NCBI RefSeq assembly: GCF_007004665.1
Contig: NZ_ML660065.1
Span: forward strand, 36,668 to 100,667
DNA from: Denitrobaculum tricleocarpae
GTDB taxonomy: Bacteria; Pseudomonadota; Alphaproteobacteria; Kiloniellales; Kiloniellaceae
Direction: 5' to 3'
DNA length: 64,000 bases
In this document: one piece after another, positions 36,123-45,401 of the stretch
Layout of the letters: the number at the start of each line of letters is the position of its first letter
Numbering within the stretch: position 1 is the first letter of the stretch
Notes under the pieces: generated by a model
Told to the model about the DNA's origin: nothing
What the model saw: only the letters and a program-made list of their open reading frames with translations
Databases searched by the model: none
Made by a program: the position numbers and the translations under genes

Positions 36123-37193
36123 TTAGCGCTCAATGTGTTTGAGGATCGCTGCGCCGCAGACCTTGGTATTCGCGGTACCACCGAGATCCTTCGTGCGGGA
36201 TGCAGGGTCAGAGAGAACGGCTTCCATTGCCGTCTCCAGGGTCTGCGCAGCGTCCTTCTCGCCCAGGTGATCGAGCATCATCGCGGCGGTCCAGACAGCG
36301 GCCACAGGATTGGCGATCCCCTGTCCGGCAATATCCGGTGCCGAACCATGAACCGGTTCGAACATGGAGGGATAGACGCCCTCCGGATTGATGTTGGCCG
36401 CCGGCGCAATACCGATGGACCCTGCTACCGCAGGTCCCAAGTCCGACAGAATATCCCCGAAGAGGTTGGAGCCGACCACCACGTCGAACCAGTCCGGGTG
36501 CTGGACGAAATGGGCGGTCAGGATGTCGATGTGGAACTGCGCCGTTTCCACTTCAGGATACTTTTTCGAGACTTCGGCAAATCGCTCGTCCCAGAAAGGC
36601 ATTGTGTGTACGATGCCGTTGGATTTGGTCGCGGAGGTCACGTGCTTACGCTTGCGGTTCTGCGCCAGCCTGAAGGCATAATCCATGATCCGGTCCGTGC
36701 CGCGGCGGGTGAAGACCGCCTGCTGTGAGACCATCTCCTGCTCCGTGCCGCTGTAGATCCGCCCGCCGATTTCGGAGTACTCGCCCTCGACATTTTCACG
36801 CACGACGATGAAGTCGATATCCTCAGGGCCGCGTCCGGCAAGAGGCGAACTCACACCTTTCAGCAGCCGCACCGGTCGCACGTTGGCGTAGAGATCCAAT
36901 TCCCGGCGCAGAGGGATCAGCAAACCCCAGAGGGAAACATGATCCGGCACCCCCGGCCAGCCGACGGCGCCGAGATAAATCGCGTCGAAAGCCTTCATGG
37001 TCTCCACGCCATCCTCGGGCATCATTCTGCCGGTCTCGGCATATCGCTCGCAGGACCAGTCGAACTCCGTCCATTCGATGGAGAAACCGTGCTTCGCCGC
37101 CGCCGCATCCGCGGCTCTCTGGCCGACCGGAATGACTTCCGTGCCGATCCCGTCGCCGGGAATTGAGGCAATTTTGTAAAGTGCTTTTGTCAC
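36123..37193 (-). CDS. Tartrate/D-malate dehydrogenase (isopropylmalate dehydrogenase family)
   Basis: A 356-residue NAD-dependent oxidative decarboxylase. It has 'IASIPGDGIGTEVIP', 'AIYLGAVGWPGVPDHVSLWGLLIPLRRELDLYANVRPV', 'VVRENVEGEYSEIGGR' and 'SNLFGDILSDLGPAVAGSIGIAPAANI', with the metal-binding Asp residues in the last block. The 'PDHVSLWG' segment favours tartrate or D-malate dehydrogenase over LeuB. It overlaps an alpha/beta hydrolase by 4 bp, so they form one operon. Confidence 0.92.
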   Translation of the reverse strand: MTKALYKIASIPGDGIGTEVIPVGQRAADAAAAKHGFSIEWTEFDWSCERYAETGRMMPEDGVETMKAFDAIYLGAVGWPGVPDHVSLWGLLIPLRRELDLYANVRPVRLLKGVSSPLAGRGPEDIDFIVVRENVEGEYSEIGGRIYSGTEQEMVSQQAVFTRRGTDRIMDYAFRLAQNRKRKHVTSATKSNGIVHTMPFWDERFAEVSKKYPEVETAQFHIDILTAHFVQHPDWFDVVVGSNLFGDILSDLGPAVAGSIGIAPAANINPEGVYPSMFEPVHGSAPDIAGQGIANPVAAVWTAAMMLDHLGEKDAAQTLETAMEAVLSDPASRTKDLGGTANTKVCGAAILKHIER

Positions 37194-38074
37194 AGCGTTT
37201 GGTCCTCGGAAAAGAAGTCGATGAAGTTTTTGGCCACGAGATCGGGGAGTTCTTCAGCAAGATAATGCCCGCCGGGCAGCGCGTGACCGCGCACATCCTC
37301 TGCCCGCAGACGCCAAAGCTCGAGGCAGTCGAAGTGCGCCTCGATTGCGCCCGTCTTGCCCCAGAGCGCAAGGAGCGGACAGGACAGTTTGCGCTCGCCG
37401 TCGGCGTCGTCGTGGGCGATGTCGATCGCCGCAGCCGCACGGTAATCCTCGCAGGATGCGCGAATGACCTCCGGGTCAGCAAAGGCCTCAAGGTAAGCTT
37501 CCAGGGCCTTTTCACTGAAGGGCGTCAGCCCGGCTGAGCCCGAGCCACACTTCTTGAGCCAGAAGGCCCTGGGGTCCGCTTCGATCATCCTCTCGGGAAA
37601 GGGTGCCTTCTGGATCAGAAAGAACCAGTGCCAGTAAGCCCGCGCGAAGCCGTCGCTCGTATTGGCGTACATCTCCCGCGTCGGTGCGATATCCAAAACC
37701 GCCAGGCGCGCGACCCGCTCAGGCCAATCCAGCGCCATGCGGTGTGCTACCCGCGCGCCCCGGTCATGAGCGCCGACAAAAAAGCGTTCGAAGCCGAGCT
37801 CCTGCATGACCGTGGTCATATCGCTGGCCATGGCCCGCTTTGAGTAACTTGCATGATCGGCAACGCTGGGCGGTTTCGAAGAAGCGCCATAACCGCGCAG
37901 GTCCGCCGCCACGACCGTGAAGTGTTCGGCCAGTGCCGGCGCGACCTTGTGCCAGAGGGCGTGGGTCTGCGGATAGCCGTGGAGTAGAAGAAGCGCCGGC
38001 CCCTGCCCGCCTTTCACGCCATGGATTGTCGCACCATCGCCTTCGATATCGAAAGAAGTAAAGTTATCGAACAT
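37190..38074 (-). CDS. Alpha/beta hydrolase, dehalogenase-like with Asp nucleophile
   Basis: A 294-residue alpha/beta hydrolase. It has the oxyanion 'LLHGYPQTHALW', strand-6 'VAADLRGYGASSKP' and a nucleophile elbow 'GAHDRGARVAHRMALD' with Asp104 in place of Ser. The late His is in 'LPGGHYLAEELPD'. An Asp nucleophile fits haloacetate dehalogenase or epoxide hydrolase relatives. The substrate is not shown. In an operon with the downstream dehydrogenase. Confidence 0.9.
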   Translation of the reverse strand: MFDNFTSFDIEGDGATIHGVKGGQGPALLLLHGYPQTHALWHKVAPALAEHFTVVAADLRGYGASSKPPSVADHASYSKRAMASDMTTVMQELGFERFFVGAHDRGARVAHRMALDWPERVARLAVLDIAPTREMYANTSDGFARAYWHWFFLIQKAPFPERMIEADPRAFWLKKCGSGSAGLTPFSEKALEAYLEAFADPEVIRASCEDYRAAAAIDIAHDDADGERKLSCPLLALWGKTGAIEAHFDCLELWRLRAEDVRGHALPGGHYLAEELPDLVAKNFIDFFSEDQTL

Positions 38075-38177
38075 GCCTTGTTGTTAAGACACGACGACGT
38101 CCAGGTCCAATCTTACTTGATAAATGAGCGCCTCCCGGATCACTTCCTGGGCCCTTGATCACTTCATGCACTCCGGG

Positions 38178-38777
38178 TCAAACAAAGAGCATGATGGCGG
38201 AGACAACCAACAGGCCTCCCATGAGACGATCGAACCATTACTTCCGCCTCGGCTCAGCAAGGAAGCGGGTCAGTCCCATACCCATGAATGCCCAGAGCAT
38301 CAGGCAGCCGCCGGGAACGACCAGAAACAAAAACGCCAGCGCGGCAAGGTCAGCACTTGCCGACAGTCCCCCGGATACCGCCGCCGTTGCGGTGAGGACC
38401 AGCACCCAGCTCTTCGGATTGAGAAACTGGAACAGGACCATTCCGCCAAAGGACGTAAAGGCCACACACGTTGGAGCCCGTCCCTCTCGCGTCGTGGCGA
38501 AGCTGCGCCAAATCACCTGCAATCCGAGCCAGCAGAGATAGCCTGCGCCCGCGAAGGTCAGGAGTATCTGCAAGCGCGGGTCTTGCGTGATCAAGGCCCC
38601 AACACCGAGCCAGATAACCAGCAGCAGGAGTTGCGTCCCGGCAACGACCCCCATAATCGCAGGCGCCGCGGCCCGCCATCCGCCGGAATGTGCGCGTTCC
38701 AGAACGATGAAATTGTTGGGGCCGGGTGTGATCACGGCAACGGTGATCAAACCGGCGATGGCAAGGTACGCGTCCAT
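38178..38777 (-). pseudogene. LysE/RhtB-family exporter with in-frame TAA
   Basis: The frame encodes 179 residues of a LysE-type translocator ('AVITPGPNNFIVLERA', five hydrophobic helices). It stops at TAA (38238-38240) after '...FLAEPRRK'. In the same frame the sequence continues 'WFDRLMGGLLVVSAIMLFV' to TGA at 38178-38180, a perfect last LysE helix. Read through, the protein would be 199 residues, the usual family size. So this is either a nonsense mutation that truncates the sixth helix or a sequencing error. The short form is 38238-38777. It starts 4 bp after the glutathione-transferase-like gene. Confidence 0.8.
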
Positions 38778-38781
38778 CCCC

Positions 38782-39813
38782 TCAAGCTTCGCCGATAGGC
38801 TGCAGCGTAACCGGGTCGACAGTCACGAGATCCCCGTTGCGCAGGGTAAGCTGCGCAGGCCATTGGACGTCACGGCCATGGGGTTCGAACCAATCGATCT
38901 CCGGCGCGACAGGGATAACACCGAAGGGATTGCCGTCCCCATCGTTCAGAAAATAGCCTTCACGGATAGCCCGAAAGTTCGTCATCTCAGCGACGCCGCG
39001 CCAGCCATAGAGATCACGGGTGTAAGCCCAGAGATTGGAATAATCGGCCAAACACTTGCGGCTGCAGCGGAAGTAACTGTGATAGACATGATCGAACCGC
39101 AGAAGAGCCGGGAGAAGACGCAGATCCGCTTCTGTCAAAACCGCGCCAAAAAGATAGCGCCGCGCCGCCAGGCGCTGCTCCAGTTCCGCCAGGATCGAGA
39201 AGACCTCTTCAACCGCCGCTTCATAGTGATCCTGGCGCCGAGCAAGCCCGGCCCGGTAGACGGCATTGGAGAACTCAGTCTGCAGACGGTCATTGAACGC
39301 ATCGATCTCGGGGGTCAACCCGGGCGGCAGCAGTGTAAAGTCCAAGCCACCCGGTTCGCCTGACACCGAGTCCAAAAGCCGCATGATCCTGGCGGACTCG
39401 TTGCTCACAATGCGCTGCCCGACAGAGTCCCAGAGCACCGGAACCGTCGAGCGGCCGGTATAGCCCGGATCGGCAAGACGGTAGAGCTCATGCATGTGAA
39501 TGATTTCCTGGTCGCTGCCCGGCACCCGCCAGGGCGCGCCGCCGTTCACGGCATAGCCCTCGATCCTGGGTCCATGGGCAATCTGCATCGGCAACACCCC
39601 TTCCAGCCCTTTGAAGCTTCGAAGCAGGATGGTGCGGTGCGACCAAGGGCAACTCTGCGATGCAATAAGATGATAACGACCCGGCTCCTCGCGGATCGAT
39701 CGGGCCAAATCTTTACCAAGGGGTACATCGAACAGACTGGCCCTCCGCTCAAAGCCTCCGTTCTCATAGATCCGGTCTTCCTGGACCCACTGGCCGTCAA
39801 TCACCATTCCCAT
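38782..39813 (-). CDS. Glutathionyl-hydroquinone reductase-like glutathione transferase
   Basis: A 343-residue protein of the YqjG/ECM4 kind. The N-terminal thioredoxin-like domain has 'ASQSCPWSHR' with Cys55 as the active residue, and 'GRSTVPVLWD'. The C-terminal helical domain has 'RYLFGAVLTEADLRLLPALLRFDHVY' and 'YSNLWAYTRDLY'. It reduces glutathionyl-quinones in relatives. Divergent from a LysR regulator 100 bp away. Confidence 0.9.
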   Translation of the reverse strand: MGMVIDGQWVQEDRIYENGGFERRASLFDVPLGKDLARSIREEPGRYHLIASQSCPWSHRTILLRSFKGLEGVLPMQIAHGPRIEGYAVNGGAPWRVPGSDQEIIHMHELYRLADPGYTGRSTVPVLWDSVGQRIVSNESARIMRLLDSVSGEPGGLDFTLLPPGLTPEIDAFNDRLQTEFSNAVYRAGLARRQDHYEAAVEEVFSILAELEQRLAARRYLFGAVLTEADLRLLPALLRFDHVYHSYFRCSRKCLADYSNLWAYTRDLYGWRGVAEMTNFRAIREGYFLNDGDGNPFGVIPVAPEIDWFEPHGRDVQWPAQLTLRNGDLVTVDPVTLQPIGEA

Positions 39814-39913
39814 CGCTGATTTACCTCGCCTTCTTGATACCGCGTGAAGACTAGCGATCTTCCTGCGAATCCACTGTTCTCAAATCCGGTATTTTTGGTC
39901 TAATATTCCGACC

Positions 39914-40804
39914 ATGAAGGATTTACCCCTCAACGCACTCAGGGCATTTGCAGCCGTCTATGAATGCGGCGGTGTGCGGCCTGCCGCGCGCCTGCTGGAC
40001 ATCGCCCACTCCTCGGTGAGCCGTCATCTGCGCGAGCTGGAGGCTTGGCTTGGTGTGGAACTAATGGAAAAACGCGACGGGCACAGAAGTCTGGCCTTCA
40101 CCGCTGCGGGTGAAGCTCTGGGCCGCAGCTCCGTCGCCAGTCTCCGGGATTTGAGTGCCGCCGTTACCCGCCTGCGCGAGCAGCGTAAGGGCAATGGAAT
40201 CACGATCGAAACCACCCCTTCAATTGCGGCCAGATGGCTGCTTCCGCGACTCCCGGCGTTAGAGGCGGCTCACCCCTGGATCGAAGTTTCCGTCGTGGTA
40301 GAGCAAAGACTGACGGCACTGGCCGATGGTGGCGTGGACTTTTCCATTCGCATGGGAAATGGGCCATGGCAGGGCTTTGCCTGCGACCCTCTGATGGACG
40401 ACGCGCTTTATCCCGTCGTCGGCCGCAGTCTCTGGAATCAGCATGCGAAGTCACTGGGAGCAGGAAAGACAGATGACGTCCGCCTGATCCACGATCGTGA
40501 TCCCCATGCAGCCTGGCAGCTCTGGCAGGCCCACTATCCGCTCGCGGCCTCGGATTTGCGCAGCGGCCCGCGCTTTGCATCTTCCGATCTGGTCTTGCGT
40601 GCCGCCGCTCAGAGTCAGGGAATGGCGCTTGCGCGCGATCGACTGGCCCGTGACGACGTCGCCGCGGGTACCTTGATCCGGCCCTTCGGGGGGCAGCAAG
40701 TCACATTACCCGACGCTTACTGGATTCTCCGTGACCCAAGCACACCTGAACGCGTTGCCGTTACGGCGGCTATCGCATGGCTGAAACAAGAAGCTGCCGC
40801 TTAG
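39914..40804 (+). CDS. LysR-family transcriptional regulator
   Basis: A 296-residue LysR protein with an N-terminal winged helix-turn-helix (about residues 5-63, 'LNALRAFAAVYECGGVRPAARLLDIAHSSVSRHLRELEAWLGVELMEK') and a substrate-binding-protein-like effector domain. The type resembles the GcvA subgroup. It may regulate the divergent glutathione-transferase-like gene. The effector is unknown. Confidence 0.93.
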   Translation: MKDLPLNALRAFAAVYECGGVRPAARLLDIAHSSVSRHLRELEAWLGVELMEKRDGHRSLAFTAAGEALGRSSVASLRDLSAAVTRLREQRKGNGITIETTPSIAARWLLPRLPALEAAHPWIEVSVVVEQRLTALADGGVDFSIRMGNGPWQGFACDPLMDDALYPVVGRSLWNQHAKSLGAGKTDDVRLIHDRDPHAAWQLWQAHYPLAASDLRSGPRFASSDLVLRAAAQSQGMALARDRLARDDVAAGTLIRPFGGQQVTLPDAYWILRDPSTPERVAVTAAIAWLKQEAAA

Positions 40805-40846
40805 CCGGTCAAGGCCACCTCAACACGGCTTGCAGGAACCAGAGCG

Positions 40847-41782
40847 CTACTTCCAGTCCGGCGGCAGAGCGCCGATCTTCATAAGCAGATCCTCGGACAT
40901 TTCACGCCGGAAGGTCCGGATCGACGGAAAGTCCTTCCCGCGCACGTAGAGCGCGTAAACGAGGGGCGCACGATCCGGCCGCTCGACCCAGCCAGTGAAC
41001 CAGCCTTCAAACTCGCCCTGGAAGTTGGTGAGATCGGCCGGTCCGGCCCCGGTCTTGCCATGCAGCACGAAGCCATCTCTGGCATTTGAGATGGAGGCTT
41101 CCTTGAGCGCGTCGATGCTGCGCTCCGAAATCTCGAGCTCTCCTGCGAGAAGGGTACTGAGAAACTTGACCTGTTCGATCGGCGAAATCTGCAGCGGTTC
41201 GCCAAGCCAGAATTCATCGACCTTACCCGAGACCTGGCTGTTACCGTAGCGAAAGTTGGCCAAGTCCTTGCGGTAGCGCTCGGGGCCGACCTCCAGAGCA
41301 ATCTCTTTGAAGTACCAGACCACAGAATGCTTGAAGGCGGACCGTAGTGTCTGATCGCCCTGCCAGGCTTTCGGCCAGTAGTCCCTTGGCGGGTACTTCT
41401 CGGCATCCCAGGCCTTTTTGTGCTCAAGGTCGGCGGCGACGCCAGTCTCCAGCGCGATCAGAAGGTTCGGGATCTTGAAAGTCGACCAGGGCGAATGCCG
41501 GTCATGAATCCGGTCGCGCTGCACGACATAGTATTCATCACTCGCTTTGTCCTGCGCAAAGAAAACCACATCCCTATCGTCGATCTTTGCGTTGAGAGAA
41601 CTGGTGTCGATATCGATGTAATCGGGGGTGACCAGCGCCGACCAGGCGTTGGATGCAAGCGAGAGAGACGCCGAGGCGGCAAGCCCCGACACGCCCGCCT
41701 GCCTCATAAACGCGCGGCGGCTGTGCCCGCGGCGACGAACGATTCCGCCTTTGACCTTGTCCGGCTCACTCATGGTCGACAC
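40847..41782 (-). CDS. Class D beta-lactamase-like protein with Tat signal
   Basis: A 311-residue protein. N-terminal twin-arginine signal 'SRRAFMRQAGVSGLAAS' (residues 21-37). The catalytic domain has S100-T-F-K103, S153-V-V155, Y179-G-N181, 'FWLGEPLQISPIEQ' and K243-T-G245. These match class D (OXA) motifs in order and roughly in spacing (Ser70, Ser118, Tyr144, Lys216). Tat export, while most class D enzymes use Sec, is unusual. Hydrolysis is inferred from motifs; a penicillin-sensor domain is the alternative. Confidence 0.85.
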   Translation of the reverse strand: MSTMSEPDKVKGGIVRRRGHSRRAFMRQAGVSGLAASASLSLASNAWSALVTPDYIDIDTSSLNAKIDDRDVVFFAQDKASDEYYVVQRDRIHDRHSPWSTFKIPNLLIALETGVAADLEHKKAWDAEKYPPRDYWPKAWQGDQTLRSAFKHSVVWYFKEIALEVGPERYRKDLANFRYGNSQVSGKVDEFWLGEPLQISPIEQVKFLSTLLAGELEISERSIDALKEASISNARDGFVLHGKTGAGPADLTNFQGEFEGWFTGWVERPDRAPLVYALYVRGKDFPSIRTFRREMSEDLLMKIGALPPDWK

Positions 41783-41897
41783 CCCTTACTCTCTACGAAT
41801 CCATTTCAATAACACCTACTTATAGGCGTATTTCGTGGCAAGACCATGGCATGTCAAGCTAAGACTGGGTGGGTGCGCGGCGTCACTGCCTTCAAGA

Positions 41898-42719
41898 TCA
41901 TTCAAGGTCGCCCGCGCAGCGGAAACCAACCATATCCAAGCCGATGTCGGGCGGATTTCCGTGGCGGTAAGCGGTCCGCAGACAATAGGGATTATTGCCC
42001 CAGCCGCCGCCGCGCAGCGCCCGTTCGGAGGGCTTGCCGGGAAAGCTGCTCGAGGTCCATTCCCAGACATTTCCCGCCATATCGAACAGACCGAAGGGCG
42101 AGCGCCCGGCCGGGAAACTGCCGACCGGTGCGGTGCGCGCGTAGCCGTCGCCGTCGTCCGGTCCGCAGCAGGCAATGCTGCCCGCATTGGCCAGTTTTTC
42201 AGACGGCGATAAAGGCGCGTTGTTGCCCCATGGGAAGCGGCGGCCATCGCCGCTACGCGCGGAATACTCCCATTCTTCGTCGCTTGGGAGGCGCAGGCCG
42301 TAGTGGCGGCAGAAGGCGTCGGCGTCCCGGGCGGAGACCTGGACGACCGGGTGATCTGCCTTGCCGTCGATGGAACTTTCAGGGCCCTGCGGATGCCGCC
42401 AGTCTGCACCGGCGACCGATTCCCAGCGGCGCCACCAGGTGTAACCCTCGCCCTGCCGCTCGACGTCGGTCTGATAGCCGCTTTCCTCAAGAAAACGGCG
42501 GAACTGCGCGTTGGTGACCTCGAAGCGCATGATGCGGAAGGCGGGCAGCTCGAGGCGCCGGACGACCTCGTTGTCGTCCCCCTGTGCATCGCCGAGCTGG
42601 ACTTGACCCGCCGGAATATCGACCAGATCGAAGGCCCCTTCCGCCACCGCGGACAGGGGATAGAGGGGACAAAGCAAAACGACATGACATACAAATGCCA
42701 CAGAAAACGATTTGAGCAT
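41898..42719 (-). CDS. SUMF1/FGE-domain secreted protein
   Basis: A 273-residue protein with a signal peptide (about residues 1-26) and a formylglycine-generating enzyme-type domain: 'FRIMRFEVTNAQFRRFLEESGYQTD', 'HPVVQVSARDADAFCRHYGLRLPSDEEWEYSAR', 'GLFDMAGNVWEWTSS' and 'RGGGWGNNPYCLRTAYRH'. A true FGE has two active Cys near the end (about five residues apart); only the second is matched here. So an FGE activity is doubtful. The longer frame up to 43232 is unsupported; ATG 42719 has a signal peptide right after it. Confidence 0.85.
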   Translation of the reverse strand: MLKSFSVAFVCHVVLLCPLYPLSAVAEGAFDLVDIPAGQVQLGDAQGDDNEVVRRLELPAFRIMRFEVTNAQFRRFLEESGYQTDVERQGEGYTWWRRWESVAGADWRHPQGPESSIDGKADHPVVQVSARDADAFCRHYGLRLPSDEEWEYSARSGDGRRFPWGNNAPLSPSEKLANAGSIACCGPDDGDGYARTAPVGSFPAGRSPFGLFDMAGNVWEWTSSSFPGKPSERALRGGGWGNNPYCLRTAYRHGNPPDIGLDMVGFRCAGDLE

Positions 42720-42843
42720 GTTGCACTCCGGATGGACGGTCCCGAAGTATGAACTATCTGAAATTGGAGTGCCGCAAGCTCGCGGAATCTTGAAGCGGAA
42801 TGAACCTGGCATCAGGTAAGCTGGGGCGGAACGAGAGGATAAG

Positions 42844-43794
42844 ATGAGCGGAACGACCCGGACCATTCGACATAGCCGAAGAGCGGTTTTAGCCGGCGCA
42901 ACCGCGCTCGCCGGACAGGCCCTCGCCAGCCGTATCCTCCCTGCGCCCGCCCTCGCAGCCAACCCGGGACTTTTGACCCGGCCGATCCCGGCCAGCGGCG
43001 AACAGATCCCGCAGCTTGGCATGGGCACCTGGATTACCTTTAACGTCGGTGCCGACGAGGCGCTGCGGGCGCAGCGGGCCGAAGTGCTCCGAACCTTCTT
43101 CGAGGCCGGTGGCGCCATGGTCGATTCCTCGCCCATGTACGGCTCGGCGGAGGAGGTGGTCGGCGACTGCCTGAAGCGGATCGGCGGGCGCGAGCGCCTC
43201 TTCTCGGCCACCAAGGTCTGGACGGTTTCCAAGTGGCTCGGGGTGAGCCAGATGGAAGAGTCCGAAGAACTCTGGGGCGAAAATCAATTCGATCTGATGC
43301 AGATCCACAATCTGCTGGATTGGGAAGCGCATATGGAGACCCTGACCGACTGGAAGGCGAACGGCCGCCTGCGCTACACCGGCATCACGACCTCGCACGG
43401 GCGGCGTCATGAGGAGCTGGCCGAGATCATCGTCCGGCAGCCCTTCGACTTCATCCAGTTGACCTACAATGTCCGCGACCGGGAGGTGGAGGAGCGCCTG
43501 CTGCCGCTGGCGATGGACAACGGGCGGGCGGTGATCGTCAACCGTCCCTTCCGCCGGGGCGAGCTGCCGCAGCAGCTGGAGAAGCACCCCCTGCCCGGCT
43601 GGGCCGCCGAGATCGGCTGCACGACCTGGGCGCAGGTACTGCTGAAATTCGTGATCTCCCACCCGGCGGTGACCTGCGCGATCCCCGCCACGTCAAGGGT
43701 CGAGCATATGCGCGAGAACATGGCCGCCTGCCGCGGTCCCCTGCCCGACGCCGCCCTGCGCAAGCGCATGATCACCGATATCGAGGCTCTCTGA
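42844..43794 (+). CDS. Tat-exported aldo/keto reductase
   Basis: A 316-residue aldo/keto reductase. A twin-arginine signal 'HSRRAVLAGATALAGQAL' (about residues 10-27) precedes the barrel. The AKR tetrad can be seen in 'MVDSSPMYGSAEEVVG' (Asp and Tyr), 'SATKVW' (Lys) and 'MQIHNL' (His). Export to the periplasm is odd for an NADPH enzyme but is known for Tat AKRs, which are folded with cofactor. It sits between the SUMF1-like and sulfatase genes. Confidence 0.9.
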   Translation: MSGTTRTIRHSRRAVLAGATALAGQALASRILPAPALAANPGLLTRPIPASGEQIPQLGMGTWITFNVGADEALRAQRAEVLRTFFEAGGAMVDSSPMYGSAEEVVGDCLKRIGGRERLFSATKVWTVSKWLGVSQMEESEELWGENQFDLMQIHNLLDWEAHMETLTDWKANGRLRYTGITTSHGRRHEELAEIIVRQPFDFIQLTYNVRDREVEERLLPLAMDNGRAVIVNRPFRRGELPQQLEKHPLPGWAAEIGCTTWAQVLLKFVISHPAVTCAIPATSRVEHMRENMAACRGPLPDAALRKRMITDIEAL

Positions 43795-43814
43795 GCGCAG
43801 GCGCGGCTGAGTCT

Positions 43815-45401
43815 TTACGCCCGGTAGGCCGGAAGCGGTGCGCGGTCCTGAAGGTCGATCAGGCGCTTGAGCATCCTCTCGGTCAGGTCATGACGTATCT
43901 CCGCGCTGGCGGGGTCGTCATAGAGATTTTCCATCTCCTGCGGATCCGCCTGCAGGTCATAGAGTTCGTGCCAGTCTTCGCCGTGGCGCAGGGACATGCG
44001 ATAGCGCTCCGTGACCAGCGTGCGGACCCGCTGCGGCCGGTCGAAGCCGGTCATCCGGCGCTGGCTGTCTTCCTCCACAATCACGCAATCGGGCGGTGAC
44101 GATCCGAGGAGATTCCGGCCCTGCATGCCGTTGAAGCTCTGGACCCCGGCACGCGCCAGGATCGTGGCGGAAATGTCGATGCTGGAGGCAAGTCCGCTCT
44201 CGACCGCGCCACCTTCTACCACACCGCCCGCCGGATTTGCCGGATCCCGCCAGATAAAGGGCGAACGGATGGTGCTCTGGTAGTGCAGCAGCAGCTTCAG
44301 CATCAGGCCGTGATCACCCATGTAGTCGCCGTGATCCGTGGTGAAGATCACGACCGTGTCCTCCGCCAGCCCCAGCGCATCGAGATGCGCCAGCACCCGG
44401 CCGATGGCATCGTCGATCATGGTGATCGAACCGTAGGTCAGGGCGATCAGCGCCCGCGCTTCGGCTTCGGTCACCGTGAAGGGGTTCTGGTTGTCGCGCG
44501 GATCGCTGCCCTTCTCCATGGCTTCGCGCATGGCCCTGATGGGCGGCAGGTCGCCCTTGCCGAAGGAGTCCGGCAGGACGATGTCGGCGGGGTCATACAA
44601 GTCCCAGTATTTGCCGGGCGGGGTGAAGGGATGGTGGGGATCGGGGAAGGACATCTGCAAAAAGAAGGGCGCGTCCGAAGAGGCCCGCGCGCTCAGCCAG
44701 GCCTGGGAACGTTCCGCGACCCAGCTGGTCGAATAGAGCTCTTCGGGCACGGCGGTGCGCCAGGCCTGGGGGGCTTTGATGCGGTTGTCCGGCAGCGCAT
44801 TCTTACGCCCGACCAGAGAGTCGAAATCGGGCCGTTGTTCGCGGGCCCAGAGCAGGTAGTCGCCCGAGGCCTGATCGGCATGGTCGGCGGCGATTTCGAC
44901 ATCCTCGAAACCGTAAAAGTCACCCGTTAGCCGCTGAGCCAAGGGGCGATCCCACTTCAGCGCGATCTCCAGGTCATAGTCCTTGGAGTGCCGGTTGTCT
45001 TTAAAGGCATCCCGCAACTCTTCACGCGGGGTATGAAGTTCAGGATCAGGTTCGTAGCGGTTGGTCGCGGGCAGTCCGGTGAAACTCTGCAGATGCGACT
45101 TGCCGATCAAGCCGGTCCGGTAGCCCGCATCCTTGAGCAGTTCCACAAAGGTGGTGTGATCGCGCGAGAGCGCTATGCCGTTGTGGCGGGCACCGTGGAG
45201 CGACGACATGCGCCCGGTCATGATAGAGGCGCGGTTCGGCATGCAAATCGGGTTGGCGACGTAGAGGCGGTCCCAGCGCGTTCCCCCGGCGGCGATGGCG
45301 TCGATGTTCGGCGTGCGGACGGTCTTGTTTCCGTAGCAGCCCAGGTGATCCGCCCGGTGTTGGTCGGTGACGATGAAGAGGAAATTCGGCTGTTTCTTCA
45401 T
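43815..45401 (-). CDS. Sulfatase-family hydrolase
   Basis: A 528-residue sulfatase/phosphodiesterase. Residues C53-M-P-N-R57 in 'PICMPNRASIMTGR' are a type I sulfatase signature in which Cys would be converted to formylglycine. Metal ligands are in 'VTDQHRADHLG' and 'IFTTDHGDYMGDHG'. There is no signal peptide, so it is cytosolic. Substrate could be a sulfate or phosphonate ester. It overlaps the TRAP permease by 4 bp, so it acts on imported substrate. Confidence 0.9.
   Translation of the reverse strand: MKKQPNFLFIVTDQHRADHLGCYGNKTVRTPNIDAIAAGGTRWDRLYVANPICMPNRASIMTGRMSSLHGARHNGIALSRDHTTFVELLKDAGYRTGLIGKSHLQSFTGLPATNRYEPDPELHTPREELRDAFKDNRHSKDYDLEIALKWDRPLAQRLTGDFYGFEDVEIAADHADQASGDYLLWAREQRPDFDSLVGRKNALPDNRIKAPQAWRTAVPEELYSTSWVAERSQAWLSARASSDAPFFLQMSFPDPHHPFTPPGKYWDLYDPADIVLPDSFGKGDLPPIRAMREAMEKGSDPRDNQNPFTVTEAEARALIALTYGSITMIDDAIGRVLAHLDALGLAEDTVVIFTTDHGDYMGDHGLMLKLLLHYQSTIRSPFIWRDPANPAGGVVEGGAVESGLASSIDISATILARAGVQSFNGMQGRNLLGSSPPDCVIVEEDSQRRMTGFDRPQRVRTLVTERYRMSLRHGEDWHELYDLQADPQEMENLYDDPASAEIRHDLTERMLKRLIDLQDRAPLPAYRA

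Noticed and set aside
42720..43232. N-terminal extension of the SUMF1-like gene to 43232
   Set aside because: The extension is low-complexity, overlaps the aldo/keto reductase gene on the other strand and is followed by an internal ATG with a good signal peptide.
44283..44930. 215-codon plus-strand ORF opposite the sulfatase
   Set aside because: Shadow frame; the sulfatase on the minus strand has full active-site motifs.
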